64,000 nucleotides of DNA from Solemya velum gill symbiont (GTDB lineage Bacteria; Pseudomonadota; Gammaproteobacteria; Chromatiales; Chromatiaceae): the NCBI RefSeq assembly GCF_000787395.1, contig NZ_JRAA01000002.1, positions 62,001 through 126,000 of the forward strand. The letters are read 5' to 3'. The notes beneath the pieces are model-generated. The model did no database searches. It had not been told where the DNA came from and saw only the letters and a program-made list of their open reading frames with translations. The position numbers and the translations under genes were made by a program. Within the stretch, counting starts at the first letter, position 1, and each line of letters opens with the position of its first letter. Shown in pieces: positions 28,316 to 37,717 of the stretch.

Positions 28316-29184
28316 ATGCGTGATTATGGCAAGGTCTATACCCGCTTTTGGCTAAAGCAAAATGTTTTGTCCTGGAGTGATTCAGCGAAGTTGCTAGGAC
28401 TGTATTTGCTTACATGCCCGCATTGTAATTTGCTTGGCTGCTTTCGACTGCCGATTGGTTACGTTGCTTCTGACTTGAACTGGGATGAGCAACAGGTTGC
28501 CAAGGCGTTAAGTGAGTTAGAACAAGATCAGTTCCTGATTCGTTGCGAGGAATCTGGTTGGACTTTGATTCGAAGCTTTCTGAAGCACAACCCAATCGAA
28601 AACCCAAACCAAGGTAAGGCAGCCTTTCGGTTGCTTAAAGATGTACCTGCCGACTTCGTTGGTATTGCATCGCTTTTGAAATCTCTTGCCGCTTTTCAAG
28701 CTCGGCTTCCAGAAGAATTTTCATCATTGTTTATGCCTGATGGCAACCCGGTAAGGGACTCTCAACGGTCGGATGACTCTGAGAGAAGCAATAAACCAAC
28801 AGTTAAAACTGTTGACCACATACAGTTTGAAGACTTCTGGGATGTACAAATACGCAAAGAAAAAAAGCAAAAGCCAAAGAAGAATGGCTGCGCATGGGCC
28901 TCAATGAAGATCATGAACTCGCCTTGGAAGTCCTAACACGCTGGAAAGAGCAACGAGACAACCGATTGCAGTATCAAGATCGGACTAAGACCCCTATGCC
29001 ACATAACTGGCTTTTAAACCGGCAATGGGAAGACGAGTACGTTCGCATTGATGAAGTACAGCAATCATCGACGAGCCTAAAGGTCAGCAATCACCAATTG
29101 AATATTGAAGAAAGCAATCGCCGCATTGCTGAAAGCTGGGCCGGACCAGGTATTCGGGAGGTTCGTTCAAGTGCAGGAGGTTGA
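28316..29184 (+). CDS. Replication-organiser-like protein read across a -1 frameshift
   Basis: Frame 1 (28316 onward) encodes YGKVYTRFWLKQNVLSWSD, a winged-helix domain of the phage replication-organiser kind, to about residue 150. Frame 2 continues with sensible sequence EEWLRMGLNEDHELALEVLT and PHNWLLNRQWEDEY to 29184. The two join at A AAA AAG (28861-28867), which is in register for a -1 ribosomal shift; the joined protein is about 289 residues. Without the shift, frame 1 ends at 28936 with unlikely sequence. A one-base deletion from an A8 run would give the same picture. An SetR-like palindrome lies inside the gene. Confidence 0.65.
28797..28814. promoter_or_regulatory. Perfect intragenic SetR-type palindrome
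   Basis: CAACAGTTAAAACTGTTG, an exact 18-bp palindrome close to the second operator at 27926-27943. It is inside the replication-like gene, 800 bases from the switch region. Confidence 0.55.
28861..28867 (+). other. A AAA AAG slippery heptamer
   Basis: Codons GAA AAA AAG in frame 1. A -1 slip continues as GCA AAA GCC AAA, giving AKAKEEW in the frame that keeps coding. This is the same heptamer used in E. coli dnaX. Confidence 0.55.
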
Positions 29185-29833
29185 TAAACGCGAGTTTGCT
29201 GATGTTTGGGGAGCAGCTTGGGCCATGTATGGCAAAAGCGTATCACCGCAATTGCTATCCATCGCATTTGAAGCCCTTCGTGCTTATAGCATTGAAGAAG
29301 TGCGAATCGGTCTGACTCGGCATATTCAATCACCGGATACTGGGCAATTTTTTCCAAAGCCCGCTGACGTCATCAAGCATATCGATGGCAACTCGGGTTC
29401 AAGAGCCATGGTTGCTTGGAACAAAGTTGACAAGGCTGTTCGTCAGGTTGGCGCTTGGACATCCGTGATGTTTGACGATGCACTTATACACCGCGTGATT
29501 TCAGACATGGGGGGATGGGTTGAACTCTGCAAGGTAGATGACAGGGAATACCCCTTTAAGCAAAAAGAGTTTTTAACACGCTACCAGGCTTACTTGTTAC
29601 TGGACGAAGTGGGTGAATACCCAAGGCTATTACAGGGTATTGCAGACCATCAGAACCAGCAAAAAGGATTTGATATGCAAGCGCCTGTTGCCGTGGGCGA
29701 CTGGTCAAAAGCGGCACAAGTTTATACGAGAGGCATCGCTGACTTTAGCGCAGTGCCTTTGAAAAGAATAAGCCCGAAAGCCATTCAGGTGCTTCGCGGA
29801 AATGAATTAGAGGACAAAAATGAAAACGATTAA
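29171..29833 (+). CDS. Conserved ICE hypothetical protein
   Basis: A GTG start at 29171 with GGGAGG upstream gives 220 residues. Helical and soluble; it includes FADVWGAAWAMYGKSVSPQLL, IGLTRHIQSPDTGQFFPKPAD and a C-terminal IADFSAVPLKRISPKAIQVLRG. Proteins like this occur beside replication genes in phages and SXT-type ICEs. No catalytic motif seen. It overlaps the previous gene by 14 bases and the next by 14, so it belongs to one transcription unit. Confidence 0.7.
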   Translation: MQEVDKREFADVWGAAWAMYGKSVSPQLLSIAFEALRAYSIEEVRIGLTRHIQSPDTGQFFPKPADVIKHIDGNSGSRAMVAWNKVDKAVRQVGAWTSVMFDDALIHRVISDMGGWVELCKVDDREYPFKQKEFLTRYQAYLLLDEVGEYPRLLQGIADHQNQQKGFDMQAPVAVGDWSKAAQVYTRGIADFSAVPLKRISPKAIQVLRGNELEDKNEND

Positions 29834-30368
29834 AGCAAAAACCATTGCCCTAGTGATAGCCATGTCCGCAAGCACTTCAGTCTATGCGTTTCCGGGCTAT
29901 CAGTGGGAAAAAGCAGCACAAAGCGTTGGTATTGATCCAGTCATGCTCTACGCCGTTGCCTTGGCTGAGTCGGCCTCACATCGTGGTCTTAACATGACCA
30001 GTCCATGGCCATACGCAATTCGCAATGGTTCAAATGCAACCTACGCCAAATCTAAGACAGAAGCTGAGCAACTGTTAAACCAGGCACTTCAAGAGAGTGA
30101 AAAATACCAGCTCGATATTGGCCTAATGCAAATCAATCTGCATTGGCATGGGCATCGGGTGAGCACAGCGACGGAACTGCTAGACCCCATCACCAACCTT
30201 GCCGTCGGCTCCAGTATTTTGGCCGAAGCAATCAAGTCTTCACCAAACGATTTAGAGCTTGGCATAGGCCGCTATCACAGTTGGAACGAAGAGCGTGCAC
30301 GCTGGTATGGGCAAAGAGTACTTTCTATCTATCGCAATCTTTTACATGAACTGGAGGTCCGTCAATGA
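29820..30368 (+). CDS. Lytic transglycosylase (SLT family)
   Basis: 182 residues. Signal peptide (IALVIAMSASTSVYA), then the goose-lysozyme-like fold: catalytic Glu in MLYAVALAESAS, and YQLDIGLMQINLHWHG and YHSWNEERARWYGQRVLSIY. It would cut peptidoglycan in the periplasm to help assemble the conjugation apparatus. Overlaps setD by four bases (ATGA). Confidence 0.9.
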   Translation: MKTIKAKTIALVIAMSASTSVYAFPGYQWEKAAQSVGIDPVMLYAVALAESASHRGLNMTSPWPYAIRNGSNATYAKSKTEAEQLLNQALQESEKYQLDIGLMQINLHWHGHRVSTATELLDPITNLAVGSSILAEAIKSSPNDLELGIGRYHSWNEERARWYGQRVLSIYRNLLHELEVRQ

Positions 30369-30664
30369 CAACCAATCAACAAGACTTCTATCAATTAAAT
30401 TTGGCGTACCTACACGCAGCACGAGAATTAGCGCGAATTGATCCGCAAGAGGCGGTCTTGCGCTTTGGTCTTACACGCGACGTGGTGGATGCACTGATTA
30501 ATGCCGGTGTTGATGACCTGCAACGAGTGGCGACCTCATCATTCATGCTGTTTCAACCACGGGGTAACCAAAGCCAACTGATTGAGATGGTGAAGAGCAA
30601 AGGCACAGGTATCCCAAGAATCGCTTATTTATTATCAACCCTAAACAACAAGGGGGATGCATGA
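30365..30664 (+). CDS. setD: SetD, FlhD-like activator subunit
   Basis: 99 residues: FYQLNLAYLHAARELARIDPQE, then AVLRFGLTRDVVDAL. This is the FlhD helix bundle as found in SXT/R391 SetD. With SetC it activates the transfer genes after SetR is removed. Overlaps setC by four bases. Confidence 0.9.
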   Translation: MTTNQQDFYQLNLAYLHAARELARIDPQEAVLRFGLTRDVVDALINAGVDDLQRVATSSFMLFQPRGNQSQLIEMVKSKGTGIPRIAYLLSTLNNKGDA

Positions 30665-31194
30665 TTGATAACCTGTCCAAAAGTGAGCTGTTTACCCGAG
30701 CCTCGCTGCTTATTAAGTACGGATTTCGAACAACCATTATCGCGCTCGATACTGGTTTGCCAATCCACATTATCAGAAGGCTGCACAAAGAAGTGACTGG
30801 AAAGTCACCTTGTCCTGGTCAATTGCCAGAATCTGATGCCATTGTTAAAAGCAGAAGAGCCTTAGTTGAAGGCTCCCTGCTGATGGCGCTTTATGTCAAT
30901 ATTGGTGGTGATAATGTCTACAAACAATTAAATATTGATGCTTTGATGAAGGCTTACGATGCGTACTTGGTTGCAAGAGAAGAAGCAGAGCTTCCAGCTG
31001 AGATCCCCTGGAAAAAACTAACCATTAATGAAGGTTGGGTTCTAGCTCGTGATTTAAGATCACAGCTGGCATCCTTACACCGGTGTCGATGCGGCAGTCT
31101 GTATTTGACGGTATCTCAACAGCGCATTCAGCTTAAATGTCCTGTGTGCGAGATTATGGCCGAGCAAACCACTAGAGCACTTTTTGAGAACTAA
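30661..31194 (+). CDS. setC: SetC, FlhC-like activator subunit
   Basis: 177 residues, FlhC-like. LIKYGFRTTIIALDTGLPIH is the DNA-binding part; the zinc ligands are CRCGSLYL and CPVC near the C terminus. Together with SetD it forms the master activator of SXT-type transfer. Intact here although most of its targets are gone. Confidence 0.9.
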   Translation: MIDNLSKSELFTRASLLIKYGFRTTIIALDTGLPIHIIRRLHKEVTGKSPCPGQLPESDAIVKSRRALVEGSLLMALYVNIGGDNVYKQLNIDALMKAYDAYLVAREEAELPAEIPWKKLTINEGWVLARDLRSQLASLHRCRCGSLYLTVSQQRIQLKCPVCEIMAEQTTRALFEN

Positions 31195-31251
31195 CATGCT
31201 GATGCATGATTTGATTGTGCACCGCCCGTGCACTTTGAGAGTACAACTAAG

Positions 31252-31683
31252 ATGACAAACTTACTTAAATCTTTACCAGCACGCTGCTGGGTTATATCAC
31301 TGGGGCTTTTTCTGGCGACTTTGGCTGCGGCTCATTTTTTTCCCTCAGAAATATTAACAGCATCTGCCAAGTTAGCGGCTTTGCCATTTCTGATTTGCAC
31401 CATCGTTTTTTTCAGCTACTTGGGGTTCAAAGCGACCTGTAACCCCATCGGCCTTATAGCCATCACCACTATGTTTTTAGTAATCGCATATTGGCAAGCG
31501 AGTTGGACAATTGTTGGTTTGGGACTCTTTTTCTTAGCTATTTGTACTGGAATTAGATTCTTGAGCAGCCAAGTTAAAGATTCGGGTAGAACTTTGAGCA
31601 TTGAAGAAAAATGGTATTGGTATAAGCTCCATTCGTTTTTTGATGGCTTTTATCCTAGGTATCCCAAAAAGCCAAAAAAATAG
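31252..31683 (+). CDS. eex: Eex, entry exclusion inner-membrane protein
   Basis: 143 residues from the ATG at 31252 (MTNLLKSLPARCWVISLGLF). Three to four hydrophobic segments and a charged C-terminal tail ending YPRYPKKPKK match SXT/R391 Eex in size and form. It blocks entry of elements whose TraG belongs to the same exclusion group. Convergent with traG, sharing a terminator; its stop codon is inside that hairpin. Confidence 0.85.
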   Translation: MTNLLKSLPARCWVISLGLFLATLAAAHFFPSEILTASAKLAALPFLICTIVFFSYLGFKATCNPIGLIAITTMFLVIAYWQASWTIVGLGLFFLAICTGIRFLSSQVKDSGRTLSIEEKWYWYKLHSFFDGFYPRYPKKPKK

Positions 31684-31705
31684 CCAGCCCACCACAAGCT
31701 GGCTA
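31674..31705. terminator. Terminator between convergent eex and traG
   Basis: TAGCCAGC (31681-31688) pairs with GCTGGCTA (31698-31705). On the minus strand seven T follow, a strong stop for traG messages; on the plus strand a weaker T run follows a few bases later. Confidence 0.8.
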
Positions 31706-31715
31706 CCTTCTGTTT

Positions 31716-34700
31716 TTAGTTCCTTCCTGATGCCTGGTTATAGGCCCTAATATCGATCAAGTTGTTCTGAGCATAATCTCCCGCAAGGGATGCATTTGAG
31801 ATCACCGCTATCTGCTTATCCACAAATTCTTTATCTTCTTCGGACACACTGTCGGGGATGTAAGCGCCACTCTCATCCTTTTGACGATACTCATTTAGCA
31901 TTTGTTCCCTTAGGCCAAGCATTTCAGGCGACCAACTCGATGAGTCTTCAGAGTTGAAAACGCGCCCCGCCAAACCTTCATTGAAAGCTTGAGCGAACAC
32001 TTGACTTTGAATCGGGGTCAATCCCATTCTCTGCCCTTCGCTGTATGCTTCCTGTTTAAAATCATCGGCATACTGTTCTAAGAACTCACCATATCGATTG
32101 TTAACTGCCGCACCGAATGCCCCAGCCAACATGGCTTCAGACTTAGTGCCCCAGTTTACTTCGGAGGCATACTGCGAACTCGATCCACTGTATGCATCAT
32201 TAAACGCCGTCAATGGATTTTCCAAAGAGGTTCCGGCATCAACGGCGGCTTTTAAGCCATCCCAGGTTGATTTGCTGGCCACCGTTGCATTGTGCAAGAA
32301 ACCTCGTGAGCCAGGATCTTCAAGCGCTTGTTCTTTGTAACTCTCATAGTCTTCGCCAAAGTGATTCAAGGTATGCAGTGCTGCATCAGTATGCTTGCCA
32401 CTGAAATCACCAATAGCACTGGCGCTGTTGAAGAACATTTCAGCACCCGAGACTCCGCTATCATCAGCCATAATGCGAGATCGCCACTGAGATCCAGCTT
32501 CACTGTTTAGTCCAGATTGATAGGTACTTGTGTCAGAAGCTACGGCCTGCTGGGCTTGCTGCTGATGCGCATTCAACTGTCCATCTATACCAGACAGATT
32601 GGTTTGGTAAGCCGATTGAGCTGCGTTGAACTGAGTTTGAACTGTTGCTGCATCCTCGTAGCCGCCCAATACACCCGATTCAACTTGGCTTTGAGTACCA
32701 CCAAAAGTAGGTGCAGTTGATGACAAGCCTTCATTTGAGCGCGGCTGAATTGATCGTAAATCGGCTCCGGTAGCCATGGCCATAACCGTCATTGCAGCTT
32801 GATAATCATTGTCGCGTTCAGCGGGCGTTGAAGAGTTGCTATAGGTTAAAGACTCCATAGCTGCCGCTACATACGCCTGATTATCATCAGGTAGCAAGCG
32901 CTGATACATTGGAAGGTTTTCACGTAAACGGTTACCTGCTTCAACATGCTGGTTTATATAGCGACCTAAATAATCCATGACTTCAGGATTGTCCGCCGCT
33001 AATCGGGTTAACGTCGCACCATCAGTATTTCTTTGTCCTGATAGACTGTAGCTGGCCTGATCAAGCTCACTAAAGCGATTTGATGCCGTGACAACGTCTT
33101 GTGCTGAACTCTGAAGTGACTGATAGTCTTGGTTAGACAAGGACATCTCAACACCAGAACGTCTTGAATCTGAAAGGTCCTTAACCATCGCATCGCGATA
33201 CTCAGCGCGTCGTGAATCACTCGATGCCAAGCTTTGCATCTCCCCTGTGAGCGTATTTGCGGTCGTAGATCGAGAACTGCCTTCTGACGACTCAACTTGG
33301 CCACTAAAGTTACCACCTAAATCCAGCCCTGCTCGTACCCTTGATAGTTTTGGTACACGAGATGAGTCTGGCTTATCGACTCCTGGCAAGTTGCCCTGTG
33401 GAGAATCATTGCCGCCAGTACCAAGAAGCCTTCCAAGAAAACCCTTATCAGCAACTTCTTTCTCACCGGGATTAGTAATAGTTCCATCGCCACCGACCCT
33501 TAGGCCTCCCGATAGCACGCCCGATACCAAGCCACGTACAGCATCTTTTTTATCGTCTCCAAAACCATACCGAGTTTGCAGGTCATCAGTAACCTGATTA
33601 ACAACGGCGCTAGATGCGGAGTTAGATGAGCCGATCTGACGTCCAACCGATGACAGGTTGTCGTAACTTAGCTTTTCACCAAAAGTTCGACTCATGGTAT
33701 TCCCAACCTGACGACTAAAGGCTTGGGTTGCCTGAGTCATGGATTCTTTTGCAGAGCCGACCATTGAACCCACTGCGTTTCCGACAGAGAAACTACTTAG
33801 TAGGTTTGACGCGCCGGTCATAGCAGAACCCGTAAGGGCTGAATTTTGGAACATTGACTGTGATTGCATTACCGGGGCATTTTTCGCGACATCTGGACTT
33901 GCCAGTTTTTCATCAATGGCATCACCGTTTTGAAGACGCCCAGCCAAGTGGGTAGCGGTTATTGCTGAGCCATACACGAGCATGAGCGAAATCGCTGGAA
34001 CACTCGACGCCAACATTCCGCCAGTAGCTATCCAAGTTTGCAGCACTGAATCCATCTGCATCATCCCGGCAAAAGATGGCACTTCCGTACCTGCAAAAGC
34101 ATCAAGTGCCGACATTTTCCCTGCAACGGTTAAATGAATATACAGGTTAATGATGGCCATGACAGGCATCCAAAGTTGAACCCAAAGCAGGATTAACAAG
34201 TACTTCCCGGCCATTCGCATCCCGATTTGGCCAAGGGCTATCACAAAGGCCATCAATGGGGTGATGGCGTAAATGAAGCCCTCAAAAAACGTCATCATCG
34301 GACGAACAATACTTTGGAACAGCGTCTGCTCCGCCGCCCATTGTGTATTGCGCTGCTCAATCGCTTGGTTAACCATAACGGCTGCGGTGAAAGCTTGATC
34401 ATCCATATACTTGCCCGTCACGCTTTGCTCATAAATAGGCAAAAGCACCGACGCGGTCATGTACTCTTGGGTGTTAACCGAAGCCAAACCAAGGTTATTC
34501 AGTGCATTTCGGATTACGTCATCAGTGTCCGTTGCTGACGAAGTTCCCAATGAGGCTGACAGAACCTGTTTAAGCCTCGGAATGAAGGTTGATTCTGTCA
34601 TGAGTTTCAGTTGGCTATAGGCATCGGTGCAGTCCAGATCGCTACTGCTACCACTGAGCATGATTCGCGTGCCATAAATGCGCGAATCAAACCTAATCGC

Positions 34701-35285
34701 AGTCATCGGGTTAGGATCACTCAGCACCTGATCGAGGTTCTTTTGGCCGATGTCGATACCAATCAAGGTGCACTCTTTGATGTAGTTAAACCACGATTGC
34801 TCTATGTCCGAACCGCCGACACGATTTGCATCACCCAACCCAGAGCGATCCATCACCTGTTTTCTCACTTTAATCAGTGACTGTAAACTGGATGCAAAGC
34901 CGTATTCCGTCATGGCGGGAGTTGAGAACGCCGTTTCAAACAATCGCGTGATTTGAAAGCCAACAGTCGAAATCGTACTACCTGCGGCAGCAACACCGAT
35001 GGGCACATTATCAACCACTCGAACTTGTCCCGTGTACGCATCCTCAATGCTCACTCGGGTACTGGGTCCAAACATGGTTGCAAAGACTAGCCATGAGACT
35101 AAAACGTGTTGAAAGTTAATCCCACGACCGCCTTGCATTAAGGCCTGGACAGAGACCATCAATACCCCAATGAGCAAGCCAATCCGAACCATTGAAGTAA
35201 AATCGCCTGTACCAGTGATCATCGAGACAGCGTTCAAGACCTGCTCTAAAAATGCCGAATCCCCGATGGAATAGATCTCCCACAT
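31716..35285 (-). CDS. traG: TraG, mating-pair stabilisation and exclusion-target protein
   Basis: 1189 residues, the full SXT TraG length. Membrane segments lie in the first 450 residues (for example MVRIGLLIGVLMVSVQALM and LMAFVIALGQIGM). A long Ser/Gln-rich periplasmic or cytoplasmic tail follows. The residues at 606-608 are Pro-Gly-Glu, the place reported to set exclusion group in SXT and R391. No frameshift. Last gene of traF-traH-traG. Confidence 0.95.
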   Translation of the reverse strand: MWEIYSIGDSAFLEQVLNAVSMITGTGDFTSMVRIGLLIGVLMVSVQALMQGGRGINFQHVLVSWLVFATMFGPSTRVSIEDAYTGQVRVVDNVPIGVAAAGSTISTVGFQITRLFETAFSTPAMTEYGFASSLQSLIKVRKQVMDRSGLGDANRVGGSDIEQSWFNYIKECTLIGIDIGQKNLDQVLSDPNPMTAIRFDSRIYGTRIMLSGSSSDLDCTDAYSQLKLMTESTFIPRLKQVLSASLGTSSATDTDDVIRNALNNLGLASVNTQEYMTASVLLPIYEQSVTGKYMDDQAFTAAVMVNQAIEQRNTQWAAEQTLFQSIVRPMMTFFEGFIYAITPLMAFVIALGQIGMRMAGKYLLILLWVQLWMPVMAIINLYIHLTVAGKMSALDAFAGTEVPSFAGMMQMDSVLQTWIATGGMLASSVPAISLMLVYGSAITATHLAGRLQNGDAIDEKLASPDVAKNAPVMQSQSMFQNSALTGSAMTGASNLLSSFSVGNAVGSMVGSAKESMTQATQAFSRQVGNTMSRTFGEKLSYDNLSSVGRQIGSSNSASSAVVNQVTDDLQTRYGFGDDKKDAVRGLVSGVLSGGLRVGGDGTITNPGEKEVADKGFLGRLLGTGGNDSPQGNLPGVDKPDSSRVPKLSRVRAGLDLGGNFSGQVESSEGSSRSTTANTLTGEMQSLASSDSRRAEYRDAMVKDLSDSRRSGVEMSLSNQDYQSLQSSAQDVVTASNRFSELDQASYSLSGQRNTDGATLTRLAADNPEVMDYLGRYINQHVEAGNRLRENLPMYQRLLPDDNQAYVAAAMESLTYSNSSTPAERDNDYQAAMTVMAMATGADLRSIQPRSNEGLSSTAPTFGGTQSQVESGVLGGYEDAATVQTQFNAAQSAYQTNLSGIDGQLNAHQQQAQQAVASDTSTYQSGLNSEAGSQWRSRIMADDSGVSGAEMFFNSASAIGDFSGKHTDAALHTLNHFGEDYESYKEQALEDPGSRGFLHNATVASKSTWDGLKAAVDAGTSLENPLTAFNDAYSGSSSQYASEVNWGTKSEAMLAGAFGAAVNNRYGEFLEQYADDFKQEAYSEGQRMGLTPIQSQVFAQAFNEGLAGRVFNSEDSSSWSPEMLGLREQMLNEYRQKDESGAYIPDSVSEEDKEFVDKQIAVISNASLAGDYAQNNLIDIRAYNQASGRN

Positions 35286-35288
35286 GAC

Positions 35289-36677
35289 CTATTCCCCCAG
35301 TGCCGTAGATTTAACTGTGTAATAACGCTGCTTGCGAATGGTCTGAATCACCTGATTAAAATGCGCCAGCAATTCTTGCTCTGAACCGTATCTTCGCTGT
35401 AACGCGGCGTATTCCTCATTGATTTGGCGACGTGCACGTTCAAGGTCTTCAGTTAACAACTTCGCATAGGCATGATCTTCCACACCAGAGGTGCTTCTAG
35501 CAGCATTGAGCATGTCTTCAACCAATGCTCGGGCCATCTCAACAGCAATAAATGGCGCAGCTCTTGAAGCAAACGACCTAGCAGCTCCTTCATTTAATGC
35601 AGAAAGTGTTCGAATCATGCCGCCAATGCTCGCAGGAGCCGAGGTCATAAAAGCCTTTTCGGTGGTGCTAGCAGCCCCTGTATTTCGAGCAAACTTAAAA
35701 ATAATGCCGTTACTAGAACCTGTACCAAGAAGTAAATTTTCGACCTGAGTTGATAACCCGGTTAGGGTCACGTTAGTGATTGTCGGATTTAGACAGCCGT
35801 CTTGTGTCACTGTGTCACATCGGTACATAGCGACGTTACCGCCATGAATTAGATGCTCAATAGTCACTTTATTGCCATTCAGTCTGGTCAGTTTTGGGGC
35901 TTTACCTTGGCCATCAGCGGCATTCGCTAAATCACCAACGATGATCGAGCCCGTCACGGACATAACCGCTTCAAGAAAACGGTCATCCCCCGATGCAAAC
36001 CAGCTTGATGCCGAGTGACGTTTCAGTGCTCGCCAAACCAAGTTACCTTTAATCGTTTTGTTCACATCCGATGCCGCGACACTCGAAGCGTTCTCATATG
36101 GGTTCTTACCATTGGACTCACTCCAACTGGTAAAAACGTCTCCAGCCCCTTTAAGTGAGCTCAACATGCTGGCTTCTGTTTGCCCCTTTTTACCAAAAGC
36201 AGCCAGGGTATCGTTCACGACTCCCTGAGCCATTTGACAGGAATTGCCAAAATACTCGTTCAACTGCTGGATTTTCTTTTGCAGTGTCTCCATGTGCTGG
36301 GAGCATTTCTCACACATAGCACTGAGCGCCAATTGGAATGCGTACCCCTTGGCATTTGCCGCTACAGAGCGAAGTAATTGAACAAACTGATCTGCATTAA
36401 CAAATGACAAACTTCCAGCGAACATATCAATGCCGCCACAACCGGCTTGGAATGACGGTGGCACCATAGAAACGAGGTTCTCGTTCATGATCCTGTTACG
36501 GACAACAACGCTTCCTCCAGATATAACGCCACGTCGTTGACTCTCGAATACACCAGGCGCAGTGCTGTTGGTCATTGAACCAAACAACTGGTTCATCTCC
36601 TGTTGCAAACTTGCTTGGCTCATAGACGAAAAACCAATCGCACAGGCGATTAGAGATACTTGAAATACTTTTTTCAT
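35289..36677 (-). CDS. traH: TraH, conjugative pilus assembly protein
   Basis: 462 residues. Signal peptide (LIACAIGFSSMSQA), then RGVISGGSVVVRNRIMNENLVS and AGCGGIDMFAGSLSFVNADQF, the TraH-family conserved block with paired Cys (QLALSAMCEKCSQHMETLQKKIQQLNEY also included in part). It works in the periplasm with TraF. Four bases separate it from traG and three from traF. Confidence 0.95.
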   Translation of the reverse strand: MKKVFQVSLIACAIGFSSMSQASLQQEMNQLFGSMTNSTAPGVFESQRRGVISGGSVVVRNRIMNENLVSMVPPSFQAGCGGIDMFAGSLSFVNADQFVQLLRSVAANAKGYAFQLALSAMCEKCSQHMETLQKKIQQLNEYFGNSCQMAQGVVNDTLAAFGKKGQTEASMLSSLKGAGDVFTSWSESNGKNPYENASSVAASDVNKTIKGNLVWRALKRHSASSWFASGDDRFLEAVMSVTGSIIVGDLANAADGQGKAPKLTRLNGNKVTIEHLIHGGNVAMYRCDTVTQDGCLNPTITNVTLTGLSTQVENLLLGTGSSNGIIFKFARNTGAASTTEKAFMTSAPASIGGMIRTLSALNEGAARSFASRAAPFIAVEMARALVEDMLNAARSTSGVEDHAYAKLLTEDLERARRQINEEYAALQRRYGSEQELLAHFNQVIQTIRKQRYYTVKSTALGE

Positions 36678-36679
36678 CG

Positions 36680-37624
36680 TTATAACCCTCCTTGTGCACG
36701 CAGATAGCGAACAAGGAACTCAGGGTCCTGCAATATCTTCTCGTTAAGCTCTTGGGCTGACATCGCGAGTGACACGCCGGGTTGAACAGGTCTGGTGGCA
36801 TAGTAAGTTTGATCGTCAATCCAACCGGCTTGATGGGCTGCAAGAATGATTCGATTATTGAGCTCATCAAGGCTCATTGCGCCTTGGCCAATCGGAGTGA
36901 TGACATTAGGCGGATCAACTAAGAACACGGCAGGGACAGTCGTAACGGACAAGGATTGGGCTTGTCCTGAATCGACTTTGTAATGAGGAAACTCTCCACC
37001 AGGTAAAGGCAAGCCATCGACTGCAATAGCAAAAACCTCGAAACCATAGTTCAAAGCCAAAGATTCGATGATAGGCGCTTGAGCATGGCAGTAAGGGCAA
37101 TCAGAACGATAGAAGAAGAATAAGCCAGCCCGTTTTGCTACTTCACTTAAAGCAATATCTCGTTGAGCGCCTGCTTCTCGATCCATCCGATTGGCAGCAT
37201 AGGTAGCCAATGGTCTGCGACTGATTTCATCCAAAACTGGATCGCCCATGACCACTTGCTGACTAACATCAGCAAATAGTGAGCCCTTATCCATCATGAC
37301 GCGCTGTAGATAAAGATAGGCTCTGACATTCTCATTCGTTGGCTCATCAATTGCCTTGTCCATGAACGACTGCATATGCTCTCGGAACCATGCGGCACTG
37401 AAGGGCTTTAGCTCGTCCTGACTGGACTCAACGGAACCAAATTCCTGATTTAAAAGCTCTTTAGGCTCCGCTGGCTCAGGAATGACCTGATACCAAAACC
37501 AGCCTTCCTGACCACGCTGATAGAATGGCCCATCACTGGCATGGGCGGGCAAGATGAATAGAAAGAAAATAATGATTGGGATGGTCAACCATAGGATGAA
37601 CCAAGGTAACAAAGGCGTTCTCAT
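36680..37624 (-). CDS. traF: TraF, thioredoxin-fold conjugation protein
   Basis: 314 residues. Signal/anchor (WLTIPIIIFFLFILPAHA), then a TraF domain ending in a thioredoxin fold with FFYRSDCPYCHAQAP and a cis-Pro TTVPAVFLV segment. It keeps the CxxC motif lost in F-plasmid TraF and so may catalyse disulfide exchange of transfer proteins. First gene of the traF-traH-traG operon. Confidence 0.94.
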   Translation of the reverse strand: MRTPLLPWFILWLTIPIIIFFLFILPAHASDGPFYQRGQEGWFWYQVIPEPAEPKELLNQEFGSVESSQDELKPFSAAWFREHMQSFMDKAIDEPTNENVRAYLYLQRVMMDKGSLFADVSQQVVMGDPVLDEISRRPLATYAANRMDREAGAQRDIALSEVAKRAGLFFFYRSDCPYCHAQAPIIESLALNYGFEVFAIAVDGLPLPGGEFPHYKVDSGQAQSLSVTTVPAVFLVDPPNVITPIGQGAMSLDELNNRIILAAHQAGWIDDQTYYATRPVQPGVSLAMSAQELNEKILQDPEFLVRYLRAQGGL

Positions 37625-37717
37625 TGTCAGCTCCAGAAGATTTCATAGAGCTAACATGCTAAAGATCCCCGTCAGGGCGATTAGCCAGATAGATGAATGA
37701 ATCGTGTGTGTTTCTGA

